A stretch of DNA of 64,000 bases from contig CM019701.1 in assembly GCA_009760885.1 (NCBI GenBank), positions 37,090,697 to 37,154,696 on the forward strand, in the 5' to 3' direction. Below are positions 21,380 through 31,669 of this stretch, piece after piece; the stretch's first letter is position 1, and every line of letters starts with the position of its first letter. Source of the stretch: Achatina immaculata. Taxonomy: Eukaryota > Mollusca > Gastropoda > Stylommatophora > Achatinidae. A program made the position numbers and the translations under genes. The notes beneath the pieces are model-generated. The model was given only the letters and a program-made list of their open reading frames with translations, was not told the DNA's origin and did not search any database.

Positions 21380-22471
21380 GAAGGGGAAATCACTCTCTAA
21401 TTGTTGATTCAGTTTACACGCTCGTCAAGACATAGTCGTAGTGGAAACTAAATTTTCATTAGCCCGCCACGTAATGTTCAGATGGTAAGCCAGTAAAAGA
21501 AATAAAATTAAACTCACAATAACAAATGTGAAATGCGTCTGACTTAATAACTAAACAAATGCAGTACTACTAATTAACGTGACAAAAAAATCCAAACCGC
21601 CCTCAGTCGATATAAAACTGACGCTGGCTCAAACATTTAGCGCCTTCAAACTTTTCTACTAACTCTGCTATTGGTTAATTTAGTCATGAGGAAGATAACT
21701 ATACTCTGAATGGTTCAAAGTTTCTAGAATAAATGAAGATAATTTTCTGATGCAACCAGTTAATCTTATATCCTTCCCGTGCCGTTAAACGTCACATAGG
21801 GCTCGCACAGGTAGTTCGCCAATTTTTCCTGTTTTCGGCGAGCTTTTCAACCTCATCAAGAGATTTTATGCCTATTGATTTGGCCTCTCTTAACGATGTC
21901 CACTTTAAAGTTTCCCGTGGTTTGCCTCTTTTCCTTCGGCCTGTTGTATTCCACTTGATAGATTGTTTTGGGATTCTCTGATCGTTTCTTCTCATCACAT
22001 GACCAATATACGTCCATCTCCTTTTCCTTATCACCCATGAGACTGGTTGTTGTTCGCTCATCTGTCTTATCTCTGTATTGTTCTTGAATTCGTTCCACTT
22101 GATGCCGAGCATTTTCCTTACGTATTTGTTTTCAAAAGAGTCTAATTTATTGTCTATTTCTTTACTTGCTTTCCAGCTTTCGCATGCATAAATGAGGGTG
22201 GATATTACTTTGAATAATTAATTCATAATTAACAAAAATTAATGCGTACCACAAAATTCTACCAAGTTAAAAATAGAATAATAAATACTTCTGATCAATT
22301 AGGCCACACGCAGCCATTTAAAATTAATGGATTTTTTTTTGTTTACAGATTTTATTAAATTTTGATGTTAGCAGGCTCAAAGCGGGACATTTGTGCGTCC
22401 CGCCAAAACTTTCGGCGAAGGTAGGACACCAGTCTAAAAAGCGGGACTGTCCCGCCTAAAGTATGGTTACC
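20785..22471 (-). mobile_element. hAT-like element with nested LINE C
   Basis: The left end GGTGACCATA and right end TATGGTTACC form short inverted repeats, with further GC-rich palindromic sequence (AAGCGGGAC) at both ends. The minus strand carries a BED-type finger and a broken transposase-like region. A LINE C fragment at about 21771-22215 is inserted inside. No convincing 8 bp target duplication was seen. Confidence 0.6.
21771..22215 (-). mobile_element. LINE C 3' fragment nested in hAT-like element
   Basis: The minus strand encodes MLGIKWNEFKNNTEIRQMSE and RKRRWTYIGHVMRRN, and ends at the family 3' terminus (ATATCCTTCCCGTGCC on plus). Confidence 0.8.
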
Positions 22472-22473
22472 AT

Positions 22474-23142
22474 ATGTATATGGGACCCAACTAGAAGATC
22501 TTAGTTTAGCAGATGACATAACTCTTATCAGTGACAAGGTGAATTCGATGCAAGAAAAAAAACAGATACCCTAACTTCACTGACTAGCAAAATAAGACTG
22601 GAAAAAAACAAAAATAATGAAACTTCTCATTAATCAAGAAGTAAAAATACACGTAGAAAGATCAGTTGTTGTAGAAGTAAACCAGTTTGCATATCTCGGC
22701 AGCTACACAGACCAGGATGGTGACACCAGAAAGGAAGTTAGAATTTAAACTGCAAAAGCACCATTGACCGTCAAGAATCTTGAGAATATATGGCACTTTA
22801 AAAGTTATAAGCACAAAAACCAAGCTAAGATTATTAAATTTAAACAAGATATTCACCCTCATTTATGGATACGAAAACTGGAAAACAACTAAAGAAATAT
22901 ACAACAAATTAGACTCTTTTGAAAACAAATGCCTCAAAATCTAAACAATAAAATAAAATGAAATCAATAACAATAAAATCAATTCAACATCGGGGATACC
23001 AACTCAGACAGGCCCAGACAACAAAAAACCAAATCAGTAGGCATAAAATCCATTGAGGATGAAAAACTCGTCGAAAACAGGAAAACTTGGAAAACTACCA
23101 TGCGAGCCCTATGTGACGTTTAACGGCACGAAAAGGATGTAA
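22474..23142 (+). mobile_element. LINE C 3' portion
   Basis: It starts in the RT palm region (LEDLSLADDITLIS, with the A-D-D motif) and runs to AAAAGGATGTAAGATG. Heavily frameshifted. It abuts the right end of the hAT-like element. Confidence 0.75.
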
Positions 23143-23463
23143 GATGTGCCTAGCTATATTCTATGAGGTCTACATATATCTACAATAAAGTACTTAATAT
23201 ATAAATATAAAATTTATAAATCCACAATATGGTGTAATTCTTTCTTTTTTTGTTACAGTGTAGTGTTTACAAAGGTCAGTCTCATCAAGATAAAGCTTGA
23301 GATGTCTTGTCCACCTGAGAATCAATAGACAACTTTTTTTTCATTTGTTTTTTTTTTCCAGTGTCCAGTTTTCTGTATGCTAATTCACGAGAATGTTTGG
23401 TACGAAGTGTGAACTGCATTGTTCAGTACATCAGGCTAGTGCTGCTTTATACTGACTGCACTG

Positions 23464-23949
23464 TCAGCCGCGCAGAGCTGCGCCGACCTGCACAGCGCGG
23501 GCGGTTGCTGTTGCACAGGCCGACCGTTCTTTTGGCGAAAAAGCGCTCTCGAGTTCCGTGCGTGGGGAGACAGGCTTTCGCTCCCTTCCCGGACGGCGAG
23601 AGTTAAGGTGTTTCGATGCAGAAGCAAGTGGTTTGTCCGTCGAGCGAAGCATGTAAACGGCTAGCCAGCCAGGTTCGTGATAACGATGTAGTACGGTTTT
23701 GTCGACCGATGGTCTCGAAATTGGCCCATCTCTCGCAAAGAGTATCGGGTCTGCAGTATGTAACGTGTGTTGTTTGTGGGTGGCCAGGCTTTCTTTTCCG
23801 CTCGTTAGAGCAGAGAGAGCCGCCCCCGCCGGTTAAAGGAAATGAAACGCCGCCGGGGTCGAAAGGGATCCGCTCTGAGCAGAGCGCTGTCTCCCTTGCC
23901 CCGCGTCGGTCTGTCGGCAGATATCCGACAAAGGTTCGGTGAGGAAAGC
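23464..23949 (+). other. Probable 5' external transcribed spacer of rDNA
   Basis: GC-rich, CpG-rich and directly upstream of the 18S start in the genomic rDNA order. It begins right at the target duplication, which would fit a transcript start. Identified by position only. Confidence 0.6.
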
Positions 23950-24172
23950 TATCTGGTTGATCCTGCCAGTAGTCATATGCTTGTCTCAAAGATTAAGCCA
24001 TGCATGTCTAAGTTCACACTGTCTCACGGTGAAACCGCGAATGGCTCATTAAATCAGTCGAGGTTCCTTAGATGACACGATCCTACTTGGATAACTGTGG
24101 CAATTCTAGAGCTAATACATGCTTACCAAGCTCCGACCCTCGTGGAAAGAGCGCTTTTATTAGTTCAAAACC
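23950..24172 (+). rRNA. 18S rRNA, 5' ~223 nt only
   Basis: It starts at TATCTGGTTGATCCTGCCAG and runs through GTCATATGCTTGTCTC, ACCGCGAATGGCTCATTAAA and GAGCTAATACATGC to TTAGTTCAAAACC, where homology stops. Only a few differences from the metazoan consensus are evident. It is a truncated, non-functional copy and not part of an rDNA array. Confidence 0.95.
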
Positions 24173-24234
24173 TCGAACTCGATGACTAGACATGTCATGC
24201 CACCTCCGCTCTAGAGGTTGGTAACGCCTGATAA

Positions 24235-24392
24235 ACACCCATACTGGTGAATTTTGCCTAAACCGGCTCATACCAGGGGTGAATCTTGAAGGCTATGAAT
24301 GTCACAGTACCTCTGCCCTAGAGGTCCGTCCCGTCCCAAACACGCCCATACTGGGATAATGCCTAAACCGGCTCAACCCAGGGGTAGAAGTC
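24235..24392 (+). repeat. ~105 bp repeat, two units, inside the rRNA chimera
   Basis: Shared blocks are CCATACTGG, TGCCTAAACCGGCTCA and CCAGGGGT, at about 24237 and 24344. Confidence 0.7.
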
Positions 24393-24512
24393 ACTAGTGG
24401 CGAGGATTCATCCTCCTGGACAAAAGCTCCATCCTGGTCACAACTAGGAAGGGTAGCGGCCACGACTGCAAAATGCTGAAGTCGGAGACACTGGACCAGG
24501 GAAGTCTAGATA

Positions 24513-24779
24513 GGCAACCACCTCTCACCCGGCGGGGATGTCTGCGTATCCTAATCACGCTGAGGTTTTCCGGTGAGAAAGTCCAACCCTGGACTGGATG
24601 GGCGACCACCTCTCACCCGGCGGTGATACACGGGTATCTCAAAACACGTCGAGGTTTTCCGGTGAGAAAGTCCAACTCTGACCTGGGTGGGCTGACGCCT
24701 CTCACCCAGCGGGATGCTCTGATATTCCAAACACGTCGAGGTCTTCCGGTGAGAAAGTCCAACCCTAGACCAAACTGGT
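24513..24779 (+). repeat. 88-89 bp hairpin repeat, three units
   Basis: Units start at 24513, 24601 and 24690. Each has CCTCTCACCCGG near the start and CCGGTGAGAAAGTCCAAC near the end. The segments TCTCACC-CGG and CCGG-TGAGA can pair, so each unit can fold into a stem-loop. Confidence 0.85.
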
Positions 24780-25023
24780 GCAATGAAAACCACGGTGTCA
24801 CGCAATCCCGCTTCTGAGACCCACCAAGAATACAGGCTAAAGCACTGTGATACTCTGAACCCCTTGTGGTCCTTTCGTGGAACTCGTGTGATCTATTTTG
24901 GACCACACAGGGGACCACGGGACCTAACGAGGACCACATGCGTGAATTCAGTAGGTTCACAGTGCGGTTTTTGGTGGTAGAAGTGAACGAAGAAGAAGAA
25001 GAAGAAGAAGACTGACTGCACTG

Positions 25024-25660
25024 AGAGCTGAATTTAGAACTCTGTTATACATTCTTACGCAGGACTTAGAGATGATTTATTTTTAGAAGTAAATACTTTA
25101 GAATGAAAAGCATATGATCGGTTAAGGATGTTTTATAGCAAGTCTTCACTGAAGTATGGCTGTAATTCAAGAAAGAAATAGACTATGGTGTTTATCTGCT
25201 CAACAAACTTTTATATACCTAGTAGTGGTGGCAGCGATGATAGTGATGATAGTCCTGGTGATAATATTGTCCCCAGTGCAGGCATCTTTTCTTCGTTATC
25301 TTAATTACAACAATGGAGATAACACTGCCGCCAAACTATATTGTTAAAAAAAAAACGAAACAAATGCGATGTTGCGATTTAAACCGAAGTTTGCTGATCA
25401 GACAAGGGAAAATTACCTGAAACCTTCACTTGGACATCAACTTCTGGTGCTAATCTGAATTGTACTCAGTAGATGATTCATGAGCACAGAAAAGCGACAC
25501 TAGTCAAAACAGGATTTTTGACAATAACTCATTACAGGTTCACGAGAATCCCGTGGAACTTACTGAACACAAAACTCACTGACCACGTTGTTGAATGTCT
25601 ATAATATTGACGAATCAATTCATTTGAAAATTAAATGCGCATGTATGGCTCATCTCACTA
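25024..25660. other. Intergenic DNA, nothing recognised
   Basis: No gene. The start of the following Tc1-like element is not defined within it. Confidence 0.5.
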
Positions 25661-25689
25661 TATACAGCTCATCATCATACAGTCACAAA

Positions 25690-26600
25690 GTGTCGTGGCC
25701 AGACAATTTAATGTGGTTAGAAGCACCATTAGTCGCCTTTGAAGACGATTTCAGACCGGTTACACAGTCGAAGATCCATAGACACAACTCCTGCCAAATA
25801 CCGCTTCATACGCATGCATCACCTCAGGAATCAATTTGCATCTGCATCATCAACAGTCCAGTCAATGACAGCAGCTCGTCGAATTTCAAATCAAACGGTC
25901 AGGAACCGGCTGCAAGATGTTGGTCTTTGGGCCAGAAGACCCTAAGAGGTCCTGTTCTTACAGACCGGCATCACCAGAACCGACTGCAAGGGGTGAACCA
26001 CCATCGTCAATGTACCATTGCGAATGATTGGAGAAGGGTTTGGTTTAGTGATGAATCATTCTTTCTGCTCCAGCGACATGATAGACAGAGAAGAGTTTAC
26101 CACAGAGTCCATGAGCGCTACGCCCAGAACTGTGTGGATGAGGCTCCTCCACATGGTGGTGGAGGTGTAGTGGTGTGGGGGACGATCAACTTAGTGGGAA
26201 GAAGTGACCTGGTGCAAATTGAAGGACGCTTGAATGCCCAATGATACGCCACTGAAATTCTTTGTCCTCACGTCCTTCCACTTCTGGCTGCACCAGAATC
26301 GATTTTTTAGCAGGATAACGCTCAACTTCATGTTGCACAACTCACCACCCAGTTCCTTGCTGACAACAGCGTCCAGACCATTCCGTGGCCATCCATGTCA
26401 TCAGACATGAACCCAATAGAACACTTATGGGATGAACTCAATAGACAAGTCTGCCAGCGACACGTGGCACCAACCAATCTCCGACAGTTGTCTCTTGCAC
26501 TGCGGAAAGAGTGGGCAGCTATCCAACGGCTAATCGGATCCATGTCAGTGAGATGTCGCTCTCTGATACAGGCAAGGGAAATGCAAATGACTGACTGACC
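25690..26600 (+). pseudogene. Tc1-like transposase pseudogene
   Basis: Parts of a Tc1-type DDE transposase in order: HTH remnant (VVARQFNVVRSTISRL), VWFSDESFF with the first catalytic Asp, GGGVVVWG, QDNAQLHVA with the second Asp, and DMNPIEHLWDELNRQV with the Glu. Two in-frame stops (26242-26244 and near 26308) and frameshifts in the N-terminal half break it. No inverted repeats were located. The last ~27 bases resemble the 3' end of LINE A instead of a Tc1 terminus. Confidence 0.88.
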
Positions 26601-26929
26601 ATTAAAGCTTCACAGTTCTCAGTCTTAGCTATAGATGCAGTTTAACTGTGGCTGGAGGAGTAATTCAGCATTATATCTACCCAAGACAGGCAGACATGTG
26701 CCAAATTTAGAAAGGTGCATAATTTTTAAAATATAGAAATAAAAAAAAATTTAACTTCACCTTTATGTTAGATGAAATTTTTTGTTGCATTTCACATTTT
26801 TTAATGGGTGTCCTCTTTTGATTTGCATGAAATTACAGAAATGTATATCAGCCCTAGCTACACCTCATTTCAACATAAAAGACTGCAATAATGTACAAAG
26901 TGTGCTTTGGTTCATTAATTAATTCATTC

Positions 26930-27577
26930 ATTTGCTGTGTCTCCCTAACAGCATTCCTGTAGGCCTCTCGGTTGTGAGCAAGATGGCCTGCTGCTGATGC
27001 ATCCATCTGCAGATCATCAATGATGTCTTGCAGCCATCTTCGCTTTGGTCTTCCTCTCTTTCTTTTTCCCATTATGTACCTTTCCAAGACTGTCTTCTCT
27101 AGATTATCATGAGGTTTAATGTGTCGAAAATATTTAAGTTTCTCTCTTTAATCCTCTTTACTAGCCAGCCTTCTTCAGTATTAAGTTCTTGTAGTATGGA
27201 TATATTTGTTCTTTTTTTGTGTCCATGATATTTGAAGAACTCTTCTGTAGCATTTACATTCAAAGGCATTTATATGTTTCTCAGCTGTTTTGTTAAGTGT
27301 CCAGGTCTCACAGGCATATGTTGCAATGAGAAAGATGCATTCCCTTAAAAATCTTATTTTTGTAGTTCTGTCTGTTCCTCTCCACAGATTCTTTAGTTGT
27401 TTTACTTTTTGAAGAGTGTTAGATGTCCTCCTTTTAATTTCCCTCACTGTATCTCCATTATTAGTTAGTAGTGATCCAAGATATTCAAAATTCTCCACTT
27501 CATCCAGTGTTTCATCATTGATACATATTTCAGCTGCCTCGTTTGTTTTGTCAGTTGTCATCAGTTTAGTTTTCTTT
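26930..27577 (-). mobile_element. LINE A 3' portion
   Basis: The minus strand encodes NFEYLGSLLTNNGDTVREIK, FLRECIFLIATYACETWTLN and MGKRKRGRPKRRWLQDIIDD. Ends in a (GAAT)n-like tail. 5' truncated after the RT palm. Confidence 0.85.
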
Positions 27578-27579
27578 GC

Positions 27580-28320
27580 ATTAAGAATTTCCTCATATCC
27601 ATGTATACTAAAAGAACTCCGCTTAATTTAAATTATTTATAAAGAATATAGATAACTAAATAATGAAAGCTTTCTCAGAACGGACAGAAAGAATGAAAGA
27701 CAGTCTCTTAGATGAGACATATTAATGAACTTTTGTTACATCTCTGTTGACCAAGGAGGTCCTTGGCGCTAGCTGGCTTTCCTTCAGAAATTTAAATTTT
27801 GTTAGAGTCAGGAAATGGCGGTCTGTAGCAACTTAAAAAAAAAGTTTAGTTTAGTTAGTTTGTTGGTAAATATAGTTTCAAACAAATCAGAAAAAAAGTT
27901 GTAACTGAATTAAATTTTTTTTTTCTATACGTTTCAGTTTTTTTTTCTAAACATTTCCTGTTTCAGATAGTTCAGGCAGCAATTGTAGGAATATGTTGTT
28001 GTAAATGGGGTTGAAAATACAATTGAAAATACCAGTCCATTCCACTGCTCAGAGAAGGTATCTTATGATTTGTCCATTTGATTGACTTATCAGTCCCTTA
28101 CTGCTATTTAATTTCTCAAAATGCAGCTCTTTGGTCCTGCAAAGTCTTTTATCAAACTCTCAGTACAGTGATCTTTTAATATTATTTCAGCATCCAGAAA
28201 TCCTCATTTTGACATGACTAGACAAACTGGAAGTAGTCCATATTCATGAATAATGCTTTTACTGTGTGGTTGCTGGTCTATAGCTGGTGGCTTTGTGGCA
28301 CTTATCCACGTGAATCATTT
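27580..28320. other. Intergenic DNA, nothing recognised
   Basis: AT-rich. The final 70 bases form an open reading frame that continues by chance into LINE B. Confidence 0.5.
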
Positions 28321-28332
28321 ACATAGCAGACT

Positions 28333-29660
28333 CAAGAATGTATATCAGCAAAGTATTCTACCACATTTAGAATATGGCTCAACATCTTGGTGCACAGCAT
28401 CAAACACTACGCTGCATAATCTAGACAAGGTTCAAAATCAGTCACTACGGATTATCACAGGTGCCATGAGGTCCACACCAATAGTAGAAATGCAGAAAAT
28501 AGTTGGTGTTCAACCGCTAAAGGAACGTAGAGACACAAAGGTCGTGACCATGGGAGAAAAATTCCTTAGCTCTGTAAGCCATCCCCTGAAGGAGAGATTC
28601 AATAACTTGGCATTAGGACGGCTTAAAAGAAGCAGCTTCATTCATCAGGCCAAGCGTATGCATAAGCTGATACCTGACCTTCCAACTGTAGTCGCTCCAT
28701 TATCATCTGTACCAGAGCATACACCATGGAAAGAAGCAGATTATACACAAATAACTATTCAGACTGAAGTGAAAGGTGTGCAGAATGGTGAGATGCAGAG
28801 CAGTCTTGTAAGATCAACAGCCACACTTAGTGTTCTAGATGACAAATATCCATATGACACCTGGATACGTGTGTATACAGATGGATCTGCACATAATGCC
28901 ATAAAGAATGGAGGGGCAGGAGTATATATTGAATATCCAAACAACACCATTGACAAGATTTCCATACCCACTGGTAAATACTGCAACAACTTTGATGCAG
29001 AAGTTAGGGCAATTATTGCTGCAGTTGAAAAACTATCAGACTCCAGAATTGATACATGTCCTGTAGTAATTCTCACAGGTGCAAGATCAGTACTGGAAGC
29101 TCTTCAGTGCAACAAACTACCAGACCTTAAAGATGCCTTGTCAAAAATTGGCTTACAACATGGAGTCACTTTGCAATGGATTCCCTCCCACTGTGGGATA
29201 CTAGGCAATGAGAAAGCTGACCATCTGGCCAAAGAGGGCACTGAAATGGAGCAACCAGACATACCAATCACCTATAATCAGAAGAAAAGCATGATAAAAA
29301 CCTACAGGAAGCCACAAACACCACCACATGATGACTATCACATGCTAAACAGAAAGGAACAAGTCACCATCTTCTGTCTCCGAACAGGACACAGCCAACT
29401 CTGAAGTCATATGTATACAAAGTTTAAGGTTGGTACTACTAATCTATGTACATGTGCCCAGGTGCCCCAAACTGTGGAACATATCCTCCAGAACTGCATC
29501 AACTACGAGACACTGAGAAATAATTACTGGCCCAGTGAAACCACTAAAGAAGATAAGCTCTACGGTTCCATACATGAGTTACAAAAAACAGTAAAATTTA
29601 TCCAAGAGACAGGACTGCAGATATAGACAGACAATGCGAATGAAGAAGAAGAAGAAGAAG
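28333..29660 (+). mobile_element. LINE B, 5'-truncated copy with RNase H
   Basis: Bounded by a 12 bp duplication ACATAGCAGACT (28321-28332 and 29661-29672); it ends in (GAA)n. It codes for a post-RT region (LEYGSTSWCTASNTTL), then RNase H: YTDGSAHNAIKNGGAGVYI, FDAEVRAIIAA, SHCGILGNEKADHLAKEG. The third acidic position reads ILTGARS where Asp is normal, so catalysis is probably lost. A stop after SQL (29402-29404) splits the C-terminal part, which resumes at 29411. RNase H LINEs of this kind belong to the I/Jockey-related groups. Confidence 0.88.
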
Positions 29661-29672
29661 ACATAGCAGACT

Positions 29673-30000
29673 TACAAAGTCTGTGAAGAAAATGCATGTC
29701 TTGTCAGATGGCATCATGTTTGTGGATGTACCCAGTATCAGTGGAGAGCACATAATGACAAAAATTTTTATGTCTTTTTATGAATTACACAATTTCAAAT
29801 GTAAGTATATTTTGTTATAGATTCTTCCACTTAGACCTCAGCTTGCAGTCATATGTATTATGTTACAAGATTCTTGTGTTGTTAGACTTGCATATATGTT
29901 ACACATTGTGAATGTTCTGTATGAAAAATTTCATTTCTAAATATGAGTTTTTATGTTTTCCTTTCTGTTTCTCTTTTTGTTCAATCTTGTATTTAGACAT
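29673..30000. other. Unexplained stretch with a short open frame
   Basis: Positions 29691-29805 read MHVLSDGIMFVDVPSISGEH in frame after the LINE B target site. I do not recognise it. It could be a fragment of an older element. Confidence 0.3.
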
Positions 30001-30004
30001 GAAA

Positions 30005-30283
30005 TGAAGGAGTACAGGGTTTGGGAGCATTTGAAGTCACCACATCAAGCATGCCAATGGAAACTGAGGCTGTGTTGATGGCAATGGAATGGATAGTTGC
30101 TCATGATGTGGATAATGGTGTCATTGTGACGGGTTCACAGAGTATGCTTCGTATGATTGAGAAGAAATTGCTTGAAAAAGAATGGGTTCATCTGTTAAGC
30201 CAGTCAGCTGGGACAAGCCTAACATGGTTTACTGTCCAGGGCATGCAGGAGTACATGAAGATGATGTGGCAGATAGACTTGCT
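30005..30283 (+). mobile_element. LINE D RNase H fragment
   Basis: Encodes GAFEVTTSSMPMETEAVLMA and MEWIVAHDV, then SQSMLRMIEKK. Clearly homologous to the minus-strand copy at 17.4-17.7 kb. Confidence 0.75.
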
Positions 30284-30287
30284 TACA

Positions 30288-30480
30288 TCTTACATCCTTT
30301 CTGTGCCATTAAACATCACATAGGGCTCGCATGGTAGTTTGCTAAAGTTTTCCTGTTTTCAGTGAGTTTTTCAACCACATCAAGGGATGTTATGCCCACT
30401 AATCTGGCCTCTCTTAACAATGCCCTTTTAGAGTTTCATGTGGTCAACCTCTCTTTCTGTTGTGTGTGCCAATGCTTCTT
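30288..30480 (-). mobile_element. LINE C short 3' fragment
   Basis: Contains the family 3' end (CATCCTTTCTGTGCCATTAA on plus) and ~180 bp of the C-terminal region. A second LINE C copy starts immediately to its right in the same orientation. Confidence 0.8.
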
Positions 30481-30483
30481 ATA

Positions 30484-31665
30484 TCTGATATCCTTCCCAT
30501 GCCGTTAAATGTCACATAGGGCTCGCAAATAGTTTGCCAATTGTTCCTGTTTTGGTGAGCTTTTCAACCTCATCAAGAGATTTTATGCCTATTAGTTTGG
30601 CCTCTCTTTTCAATGTCCTCTTTAGAGTTTCACATGGTCTACCTCTTTTCCTTCGGCCTGTTGTGCTTCAGTTGATAGCTTGTTTTGAGATTCTCTGATC
30701 ATTTCTTCTCATCACATGACCAACATATGTCCATCTCCTTTTCCTGATCACCCATGAGACTGGTTGTTGTTCACTCATCTGTCTTATCTCTGCTCTCTGC
30801 AATGTTCTTGAATTCGTTCCACTTTATACAAAGTATTTTCCTTAGGCATTTGTTTTCAAAAGAGTCTAATTTCTTGTCTATTTCTTTAGTTGTTTTCTAG
30901 CTTTCGCATGCATAAATGAGTGTGGATATTACATTTTAATTGAATAATGTTAACTTGGTTTTTGTGCTTATAACTTTTGAATGCCATATGTTCTCAAGAT
31001 TTTTTAAGGTCAATGCTGCTTTTGCAATTCAAATTCTAACTTCCTTTCTGGTGTCACCATCCTATACTATGTAGCTACCAAGATATGCAAAATGGTTTAC
31101 TTCTTCAACAGCTGTTCTATGTATATTTTTCCTTCATGGTTAATGAGAAGTTTCATTATTTTTATTTTTTCCTTGTTATTTTCAAGTCCAATTTTACTAG
31201 CCACTGAAGACAGGGTATCTGTTTTTTTGTGCAGTGATTTCTCTTTGTCACTGATAAGAGTTATGTCATCAGCAAAATCAAGATCTTCCAGTTGGGTCTC
31301 ATATACCCAAATAATGCCTGTTTTACCTATGCAGCATTTTTTCATTATGAAGTCAATGGCAATTCCAAAAAGCAAAGGAGATAATATACATCCTTGTTTC
31401 ACACCTGTTTTAATCTGGAACCAATGGCTGATTCCTTCTTCTGTGTTGACTGCATAAACATATCCATTGTAGAGGTCTCTAATGATGTTGACAATCTTAT
31501 ATGGTATTCCATATATTCTTAAAATTCTGCACAATAAATCTCTCTGTATGCTATCAAATGCCTTTTTAAAGTCTATGAAGTTCAGGATTAATGGTCTTTG
31601 CTTTTCAATATGTTCTTCAAGTATTACTCTTGGAGTAAAAATCGGATCGAGACAGCTCCTCCCTT
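30484..31665 (-). mobile_element. LINE C 3' half
   Basis: The minus strand encodes GIPYKIVNIIRDLYNGYVYA, TGVKQGCILSPLLFGIAIDF and LEDLDFADDITLIS (the RT palm), then the C-terminal region in broken frames. Ends at the family 3' terminus. Confidence 0.85.
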
Positions 31666-31669
31666 TTCA

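Larger units (their letters stand above)
23464..25010 (+). mobile_element. Retroposed pre-rRNA chimera (ETS + 18S 5' end + repeats + (GAA)n)
   Basis: A GC-rich block in AT-rich DNA with an exact 13 bp target duplication ACTGACTGCACTG (23451-23463 and 25011-25023). Order: 486 bp of CpG-rich sequence in the place of a 5' external transcribed spacer; the 18S rRNA 5' end; two ~105 bp and three ~88 bp tandem repeats; a ~230 bp unknown domain; then (GAA)n. The duplication and tail indicate reverse transcription of one RNA. The tail matches that of LINE B, which may have supplied the enzymes (inference). It has no promoter I can name and no protein frame worth reporting. Confidence 0.8.

Noticed and set aside
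23361..24980. Several open frames on both strands in the GC-rich block
   Set aside because: They overlap the 18S fragment and its spacer. Long frames are expected in GC-rich sequence and share no protein family.
28253..29404. A 383-residue open frame beginning at an ATG upstream of LINE B, as a single gene
   Set aside because: The first ~25 residues lie before the target duplication at 28321-28332. They are host sequence joined by chance to the LINE frame.
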